Origin: Chondrilla cf. caribensis
Taxonomy: Eukaryota; Porifera; Demospongiae; Chondrillida; Chondrillidae
Length of the DNA stretch: 64,000 nucleotides
NCBI GenBank assembly: GCA_964020155.1
Contig: OZ026556.1
Location: 3,442,001-3,506,000 of the forward strand
Reading direction: 5' to 3'
The notes below the pieces were generated by a model, which worked only from the letters and a program-made list of their open reading frames with translations, searched no databases and was not told where the DNA came from. The position numbers were made by a program, and so were the translations under genes. This document shows, piece by piece, positions 55,586 to 64,000 of this stretch; position 1 is the stretch's first letter, and each line of letters begins with the position of its first letter.

Positions 55586-58559
55586 GTGAGTTTTCTTGTC
55601 ATATCCGCTGCTCACTCCACTGTTACCCCAGTGACACTGTCCTTCCAATCCTGGATATTTACAGCTAACTCTGTACTTGTTTGCATAAGCGCATGTGTGT
55701 ACATACGTACATTGTTTCTTTGTACATACATGCTCTAAATACGTAGAATGATAATTGTGCATTGTACAGACTACTGTACAGGCTGTATTGTACAAATATA
55801 CTTGGTGTGTGTAAATTGTACAAGTTGTACACTGTACACTGTTTAGATTGTATGGACATGCTTATTGAGTGTATATTGTTACATTGAATGTACGTACATA
55901 CTGTACATTCGTACTTAATTTATAATTCTGTGTGCAAATTTTCTGTGTTATTTAAATGTCTACTTATGCACTGTGTTAAGTTACCAGGGCAACTTCTACC
56001 AAGCCCAACCCCTTACTCTGCTGTTGTCACACACTCACACACAGAGTATGGATTGCAGAGTAAGCACATTTCTGGTGCTTGGGGAAGTTCAGTGTGGACA
56101 TTAGATAATGCAATGGTGACCTCCCTTGCCATCTATTAATAGGACAGTGACCTCTCTTACCATAATTTAATTGTCAATGGTGCAATGACCTCTCTTACTA
56201 TTTGTTAAAATGACATTGACCTCTCTTACTATTTGTTAAAATGACAATGACCTCTTTTGACATGTGCCAATGGGATATTGACCTCTCTCTTGTCATCTTA
56301 CAGTAAGTGCATACATAGAACTGCCTTCAATCCCTAGAATGTTCCACCCCACAACATTTCTGTGTCCCTGACCAACACTCTGGATTCTGTCATACTTGAT
56401 TCTCCTGGATACCTCATTTCTCTGGAATTTTCCTTAAAATATTATATAATTATCTCATGACCATGAGTCTTAATCTAATCAACTCCGCTTCCTGTGTGAC
56501 GTGTTAGATGCATGTATACATGTGTGCAGTGATGTAGTGCATGAGCATGACCAATCAGCGTATCATCTTACCTGTGGTGTACCCATGACATCATTTAATT
56601 GTGGGGTGAGCTATTGTATGGGTCAATTTCTTAGGAAGTGACAAGGGGCAAATCATTGGGGTTGGTCATGCTCAGGAGTGATAATGGTTTGGGTATGTAA
56701 CATGTGGAGTGTATGGAAAGGTTGATTGTGCAAGTAGTTTTTGAGAGTTTTGACCATACCTTGCGACACATTGGATCCTCCGGTATGCTCCATGTGGGTG
56801 TAGTCTGACTTGCTTTGTAAGTTTCTTGAAGGGCACACACCTAATCTGTACTTCTTGTCAGAGGTACTTACCATCAGTACTGGTTGACACAGTGTACATG
56901 AGCTAGAACACAGTGAAGTGTACGTGTCAACAGAAACATGCATCAACCTGGGCTATATTGACACTTTCAGAATGATGTCCTTAATGAAGTTCGTAGTGAT
57001 CATGAAGTGCCTTGAAAAGTCTCCGTACAACTCTTTGTGATTACGTATGTGGTTTCCATTTTTGAATGTTGTTTAGCTCTCCCTGAACCAATATTCTCAT
57101 AACAGCTATAGGGAATCTTCTTATGGCAGTTATGCACTGTAAAAGAAAAACAAAACTGTCGTCTATCGCAAAAGGCAACAAGCAAGTAATCCGAGTGTCC
57201 CAGGTTTTGTGGGTGACCTACGAGGTTTTTAAACTCGAATTACTTGTTATGTCACACTGTACTCTCCGACTGTGTGAAGTGTACTATCCCGTACAGGGGA
57301 TCTTTACTGATGGAATAATTGCATAAGTATCATTTTTTGGTGTTTGCAGTACGTATATCGAATGACCTGGTATGCTTCGTATACGGTAGCATGAGGTAGC
57401 ATGGAGATAGTTTTATCCAAGCAGAGTAAGGAATGAAGTGGGAATGTTCTCAACTTGAAATGCGATGTCACTTTCTGTATGTATGTACATACCTCGAACA
57501 CAGCCCATTTTGGTGTTGAGTGCCATGATGTGTGGGAGGCCCGTGCTGTGTTGATGTGGTGTATCTCGATCATGTTTAGATTCAAAGAACAGCTAGGTGA
57601 AGAAGGTATTTAAATGATGCAATATTTGTGATATTGTCAAAACAGTTTCTTTGATGTGCGTATGTACATACGTGTGTAGGTTTGCCCATTCAAGATGCCA
57701 AACACATAACTTGCTACATTAGTACATGCTGTACGTATGTGTTAAATGAGTCATGCAGTGTGTATGCTGATCTATTTTCTATTGTTGCTGTTGTAGAGTC
57801 CCCTGTACTCAGATGCTGTTTCTGATAGTCAGTTTGGGACTGTTCTCCTTTGTCTGTGTCTTTGGAAACCTTATACCTTGGGGTTAGATGAACCTTTGTG
57901 CAATCATCTTCAATCAGTTTTATTCAGACTTATCCCTTTACATTGTGTCCCTTTGTAGCCGCCTTTCTGTGTTTCTACATCTGTATCAATGTGAAATCCC
58001 CTTATTATGCCCCTAAAGGTGTATCAGGGTCAAATCCTCCTTTTGTGTCCCCAGAGGTCTTTGTCTGAGTAAACCCCCTAGGTGTGATAATCCCCTGTGA
58101 AATCCCCTCCTCTTGTCATGTAAACCCCCTTTACTAGCCACAGCATGTTTCCACACCATATCAGAACATCTGGTGCAGCCCAATTCAGTTAGTTAGTAAA
58201 TGCTGTATAACATGAGCCTTGAAGTACTTGTAACTATGCTTTCTGCTGGAGTTTGGCAATATACCGATGTTTATAATTATTCGGGATATCCAAAGAATAC
58301 TGATGTGGTATCCTGAATGTTTGATCAGCATCAAGATATCGTACATGAGATAGTATGGTGCTATTGGATCCTTTATGTTATAGCTGTAGACCATCTAGAT
58401 GTGCTACAGAATGTTGACAGCAAGATGGATTGACAAAGTTAACTATCACTCGACCTTGCTGTCATCTACGTACCCTACACTGTGTACCTTTGACACTGAC
58501 ACAGTATACGTGAGCTAGGGATCAAGTATAGTATGTATGTATTAATCAGGAGTATGTAC

Positions 58560-59050
58560 TAATGTGAGTACTTTCAACTTGAAATTGGACCAAGTGAAGA
58601 CCATGTACTAACCTGAAGCATGTATCAACTAAGAGTGTGTACTAACCAGGAGTGTGTACTAACCAGGAGTGTGTACTATCCAGGAGTGTATACTAACCAG
58701 GAGTGTGTACTAACCAGGAGTGTGTACTATCCAGGAGTGTATACTAACCAGGAGTGTGTACTAACCAGGAGTGCATACTAACCAAGAGTGTGTACTAACT
58801 GGGAGTGTGTACTAACCGGGAGTGTGTACTAACTGGGAGTGTGTACTAACTGGGAGTACATACGTATGTACTGTACTAATCTTGAGTATGTACTAACCAG
58901 GAGTATGTGCTACTTGGGTGTGTGTACGTACTAATAGGGAACATGTACTAGCCAAGATTACATACTAACCAGGAGTATGTGCTACTTGGGTGTGTGTACG
59001 TACTAATAGGGAACATGTACTAGCCAAGATTACATACTAACCAGGAGTGT
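58560..59050. repeat. 17-bp GTGTACTAACCAGGAGT array
   Basis: About 25 imperfect units. A second array of the same unit lies at about 60600-60900, 1.5 kb away. Confidence 0.8.
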
Positions 59051-59439
59051 GTATCAACCAGGCTCCTCCCTGACCAAACCATACTTTACTTGTATATCCA
59101 TTACTACAATCAATGTTCCAATACATGAGACTGCTTGGTATGTACATACTTCAGATAAAATGTCCATTTGTACGTTGAATGTAAACACCGACTGTATACA
59201 GGACATGCCTGTGTGTACCTGTATGTGTTCTGATTACACAGTGCATAGTTTGCTTACAGAAATGGTAAATGGTTGTGCCCACTGCCATGTACTGTACCTG
59301 TGTGTGCATGCAAAACATGTGGGATGTTGTAACATGCTATCCAGTACTGCACCTCGTTGTCCCGGTAATAGACTTTTCAAATCATATGGAGGAGGAATGA
59401 GGTAATGAAGTGACGAAGTGTACATTGACTATACATTAT

Positions 59440-59610
59440 GTACACCACGTGTATGCTACATAAGTGTACACCAGGTGTATGCTACATAAGTGTACACCAG
59501 GTGTATGCTACATAAGTGTACACCAGGTGTATGCTACATACGTAGGTGTACACCAGGTGTATACTACATAGATGCACACCAGGTGTATGCTACATTGATG
59601 TAAATCAGGT
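59440..59610. repeat. 25-bp array, GTACACCAGGTGTATGCTAC
   Basis: About six units; each contains the palindromic core ACACCAGGTGT. Confidence 0.75.
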
Positions 59611-60599
59611 GTACTACTAGGTGTCATACTATATACATACATACAGGTTTTTGCTGTCATAGAGTCAGTCATTACAGTCAACCTTACTTAGTACGTAGGT
59701 ACCTTCAGAGTGTACCTAAGTCTGTACATACTTTTCGTGAGAGAACACACACTTGCTATCAGTACTAGTTAGCATATGTGAATAGTGTACTGTACATGAA
59801 CCAAAAACTGAGTGAAGTTTACTAATAATTATTGAACCTGTGCTTCTTATCAGAGGTACTTCCAGTACATACTAGTCATCACTACTGGTAGACATAATGT
59901 ACATGAGCTAGGGACTGAGTGAAATACATAATAATATACTAACTGAGAGTATGTACGTACTTGCTAAGAATTTGCTCTGTAGTTATACTGAGAATAGGAT
60001 TATTTCAACAGTATCCACTGTAAATGCAGTATAAACAGTACAGTGCACACACTCAACACTGTACATACTGTACATACACTACGTACCAAACATACAATAC
60101 CTATGGTAAACATGATACATCCTCTACATACAGTACATGTATGTGTGTATGTCTTGTTGTGTGTACTTGATAATCATAGCAGGTGTAGCATACTCCAACG
60201 TTAGCCTGACCACTTCAGGCGATGTGCATTTGGATGTTTGCACAGAAGTGAAATCATTAATCTTTATTAATTGCAGTCGTACAATCTCCTACAATCTATC
60301 AGTGACCTTTGATCGAATTCTGTGTGTATATACATACATACATCTTCATGTCACAGCAGGGGCAGTATAAAGAGAAGCATTAGTTGGTCTTTAATCATTG
60401 TGGAATGCGGTGACATAGGACTTCATTTAATTGAATGTTTGATGTAATGAATACAAGCACAGTTCAATTTGCTTGGTATTCACATGTATGTACATAGAAA
60501 GGTGCACCAAATTTGTACTTTCATCAAAAGTGCTTGTTATCAGTACTGCATGGTAAGTATAGTCTACGTCCACTGGATGGGAACCGTGTGAAGTATGTA

Positions 60600-60900
60600 T
60601 TCTTACTAATCATGAGTGTGTACCAACCAGGAGTGTGTGCTAACCAGGAATGCATACTAACCAGGAGTGTGTACTAACCAGGATGTGTACTAACCAGGAG
60701 TGTGTACTAACCAGGATGTGTACTAACCAGGATGTGTACTAACCAGGAGTGTGTACTAACCAGGATTTGTACTAACCATGAGTATGTACTAACCAGGAGT
60801 GTGTACAAAATGGGAGTGCATACTATCTGGGAGTGTGTACTAACCATGAATGCATGTAAACCATGAGTATGTACTACTGTGAGTGTGTACCATCCAGGGT
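60600..60900. repeat. Second 17-bp GTGTACTAACCAGGAGT array
   Basis: About 15 units related to the array at 58560. Confidence 0.75.
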
Positions 60901-62654
60901 ACTTACATACTAATCAAGTTACATGGTATTTTGACTGACTGATTATACAGTCCATATATTCAGACAATGATGGATTAAGACTGCACCCATGTATGAGGGT
61001 GAAGCTCTTTCAATGTGCATGCGTATGTAATTTGTGGTTTCTCTCAACAGATTTCATCACAAATTGAAATTTTGATTGGTTTTCTTGACAGTGTGATGAC
61101 AGTGGGCATAGGGTTGGAGTTACCTCGCCCCCATATGCATATCGTATCCTCTTATGTCAACCCTGCTGCAACACAGCCAGGCTGACATAATACATCCTGT
61201 TTGCTTGTTCAGGAAATTAGTATGTGCTTTATATGGTCTCGAGCAGTTCCTCAGTTATTCCCCTAGGACGTGTGAGAAGCATATAGAATGACCACTAAAT
61301 GTACAGTGTGTATGAGTAAGGTACGGATGAGCATATCGTATTTGTTACTTCACATGCAAACCATGCGACTTATACTACAAGGTTATCCATTGGTCTAATT
61401 GTGGTAGGTACAATTGGTACGCTATGTTCAGTACATACATTTGTGCATACATAATGCATACTGTACAGGCCATTATTATGGACCAATGTACATGCAATTG
61501 AATACACATAACTATGCTATGAAGTAGTCTTTCCTACTAGATCATAATACGGTCATCAGTTCTTCAACCACCATCACCTGATGTAACTTGAGCTGAAACA
61601 CCCTTACCCCAAACCTTAAACATTAGCTGGTATGGGGTGACCTCCAAACACCATCCAAACCAATTGATTGGGTCATTGAATTACTGCGAGAATGCAAGCT
61701 TTCAATCACCATGCATAGCTGCAAGATAAGGCTTGTGATCATACCAGCACTGGTGTCCCTGTGGTGGTGTATTTCATGTCAGAATCCCTATTGCACAATT
61801 TATTAATTCCTCATATCAATTAAATAAATTGCATATTTCGTCATAATCAGGCCGGGTAGTATAGGTCATCCAGCGTATATGAAATCATTACATTGAGATC
61901 AAGAGAACATCGTTTCCATGGTTATAACACCGGAAATGACGTTGGTTTTTGTTGTTGATGTAATTTTTCTTTTCCTGATGTCAAAATTGAATACCTGTCA
62001 TTGGAATCTATGTTTGAATGACATTTGGTTGATTGCATCATTTCCTGTAACTGTTATTGCTTCACAGCATAGCACTTCTTGGGATTCTGTACATATATTA
62101 TGGAGATCGACTTGAATTGTACTGTTGGTACGTAATGTACATTAGAGCTACAATGCTGTGGAGGTACTGTACATGCATATGTATGTATGTATTGTAGCTG
62201 CATTACCTCTTGCGAAAAATGTCCATGTACGCGCATACTTACATACATGTATGTATGTATTTTGTACAGGAAAGATGTAATAATTTGTGTATGTACAGTA
62301 CTGTATGTGCGTACAGCTCAGTACAGTACATATCTACATACATACAGTAGATGTGTTTGTGTTCAGACCCACTGTCCATGTGATAAACCTGTAAAATACT
62401 GTATGACAAACTTCCAAATACTGTTTAGGGTTGCCCGTTGGTGTATGCATCCGTGGTAACCAGACACTGATCACACGAATGTCGTGCCAGTCCACAGTGC
62501 AGGCATGCACGTGTGCTTATTCGAGCATGATGTGGAACCTGTTCAATACTAGTGTTTAGTTGGCTATTTGAAGCTGGTGTATGTAGTTGAGTGAGAAATA
62601 TGAATTTGTAAACCGAGGCCAGTCATTTATGTATGACAACACAGCATGCTCATA

Positions 62655-62925
62655 GCAGCATACCAATCTCTGTATAGCAGCACTGTTAGATGCCTATCTC
62701 TGTATAGCAGCACTGTTAGATGCCTATCTTTGTATAGCAGCACTGTTAGATGCCTATCTCTGTATAGCAGCACTGTTGGATGCCTATCTTTGTATAGCAG
62801 CACTGTTAGATGCCTATCTCTGTATAGCAGCATTGTTTGATGCCTATCTCTGTATAGCAGCACTGTTAGATGACAGTTTCTTTATAGCAGCACTGTTAGA
62901 TGGCTCCCTCTGTATACCAGCACTG
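62655..62925. repeat. 30-bp array, TGTATAGCAGCACTGTTAGA
   Basis: About nine units with little divergence in the first six. It stays open in several frames only because of its length. Confidence 0.85.
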
Positions 62926-64000
62926 TTGGGTAGAACTCCATTCATAAATGCTATTTAGATTGTGCCATTGTCTTATAGTTACAAGGACTGTCTTCTTGGA
63001 GAAAATTCTTGATGTAGAATACACACTCTCAGATACGTACGTATGTATGTAGCAATGATACTGGTTACAGTGTATGTATGTAAAGGAGTGTATGGTAATT
63101 CTTTATGGGGGTGATAAACTGTATGCGATTGGCACAGAGAAACTTCGATACGTACATACGCCTACTTGTGTACTCACACACATGTGTACTTATTTCAAAC
63201 TGAGTATTCATTTTTCGAAAATGCTAGAGATTGAAAACTCTGTGTTGTGGGATGCAGTGAGTCAACACTGAAAATGAGTCTTTGTTTGGGGATTCCTGAG
63301 ACTTTGTGAAGTTGAACTTGATAGAGATCAGTTGAGTTAAGTCTGAGGAAGTTATTTCTCAAAATCTAAACCTTTTTTCAAAGCCATTAGCAATCCTCTT
63401 TGATGTGCAGTTTCAGTGTCGTGTGCTGAATCAGCTCATGTGATCACAACAGGACTCATTCCAGTAATCTGGGTTTGAGTGAGTCGAAATTGACACAACG
63501 GAGCCTTGACAATAGGGTGTCTTTTGCATGGACAAGAAACAGTACATACCTATGTCTAATCACCAGGGATATTGAAAAATTATCACCTGTGTCAGTATTG
63601 TTTAAACACACATCATAGTTTGACAACAATTGGATGATAACTGTGTCTCAGAATGTGATCAGGCTGTGAAGGATGTTGGATTAAGGGATGCCTTACCCAG
63701 TTAGATCACTGCTGTTTGTGTACAGTGGGCAGTGTGTATCCTGACAGCTAATCCAACTATGGGGTGTATGTTCATGTACAGACAAGGTTTCATTAAGGAA
63801 AAATAAAAGCATTAGATTGTTCACTGTCTGTGAGAAGAATTTAAAATGCTGAGCAAAAGTGGAAGCTTATGTAATACTTCACCTCCTAGTCCAGAGTACA
63901 AGGATATCCACTCAATGCAAACTCTTTGTGTGAAAGATCAAATAAAGTGTACACGTATGAACTGTGGTACATATTTTGTGTTATAAATGAGCAAGCTTAA

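Larger units (their letters stand above)
55586..64000. other. Non-coding stretch after the last visible WDR45B exon
   Basis: I see no exon with family-level similarity on either strand in 8.4 kb. It holds GTGTACTAACCAGGAGT arrays (58560-59050, 60600-60900), a CACCAGGTGTATGCTACATA array (59440-59610), a 30-bp TATAGCAGCACTGTTAGATG array (62655-62925), and repeated TGACCTCTCTTAC units at about 56120-56300. It may be a long last intron of WDR45B or intergenic DNA. Confidence 0.5.

Noticed and set aside
58560..60900. Regularly spaced repeats that might suggest a CRISPR array
   Set aside because: The units are contiguous or nearly so, with no unique spacers, in a eukaryotic intron or intergenic setting; they are minisatellites.

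Overview
The window looks like nuclear DNA from an intron-rich, gene-dense invertebrate animal, probably an early-branching one such as a sponge. That guess rests on short introns, tight gene spacing, animal-specific gene families (UNC13/BAIAP3, TMF1, ankyrin-HECT ligase) and very abundant CA/TG microsatellites and GTAC/ACGTAC-rich spacers. No bacterial, organellar or viral gene set is present. Exon borders below come from reading splice sites and codon phase by eye; no alignment or transcript was available.

Layout, left to right. (1) 665-6364, minus strand: 5' half of a Munc13-4/BAIAP3-type C2/MHD exocytosis gene that continues off the left edge. (2) 6545-17482, minus: a nearly complete TMF1 Golgi coiled-coil gene of 21 exons, ending only 180 bp from the start of the Munc13-like gene. 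(3) 17483-17685: a 203-bp divergent promoter with two CACGTG boxes. (4) 17686-23034, plus: LUC7L, a U1 snRNP splicing factor, with two alternative versions of its second zinc-finger exon. (5) 22558-37714: a tandem segmental duplication of about 7 kb. It runs from inside the LUC7L RS-domain exon to inside a giant ankyrin-HECT gene. Copy 1 is therefore a truncated ankyrin gene fused in frame to a duplicate of the LUC7L RS tail (24224-29741, predicted 1375 aa). Copy 2 is the full-length ankyrin + filamin-like + HECT ubiquitin ligase (32426-47295, predicted 3288 aa). Both copies also carry a possible antisense gene of unknown function just upstream, and copy 2 has a 1.2-kb mobile-element-like insertion. 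(6) 47580-55585, plus: WDR45B (WIPI3), a PI3P-binding autophagy beta-propeller whose last exon(s) I could not find. (7) 55586-64000: no recognisable coding exon; tandem repeats and unique non-coding sequence.

The most interesting biology is the duplication-born chimeric gene, which joins ankyrin repeats to an arginine-serine tail taken from a splicing factor, and the pair of frame-enforced, mutually exclusive zinc-finger exons inside LUC7L itself. Introns hold several families of small inverted-repeat transposons (pogo/Tigger-like, hAT-like and TAGTCT-ended palindromes), minisatellites, and TG/CA tracts lying close to splice donors.
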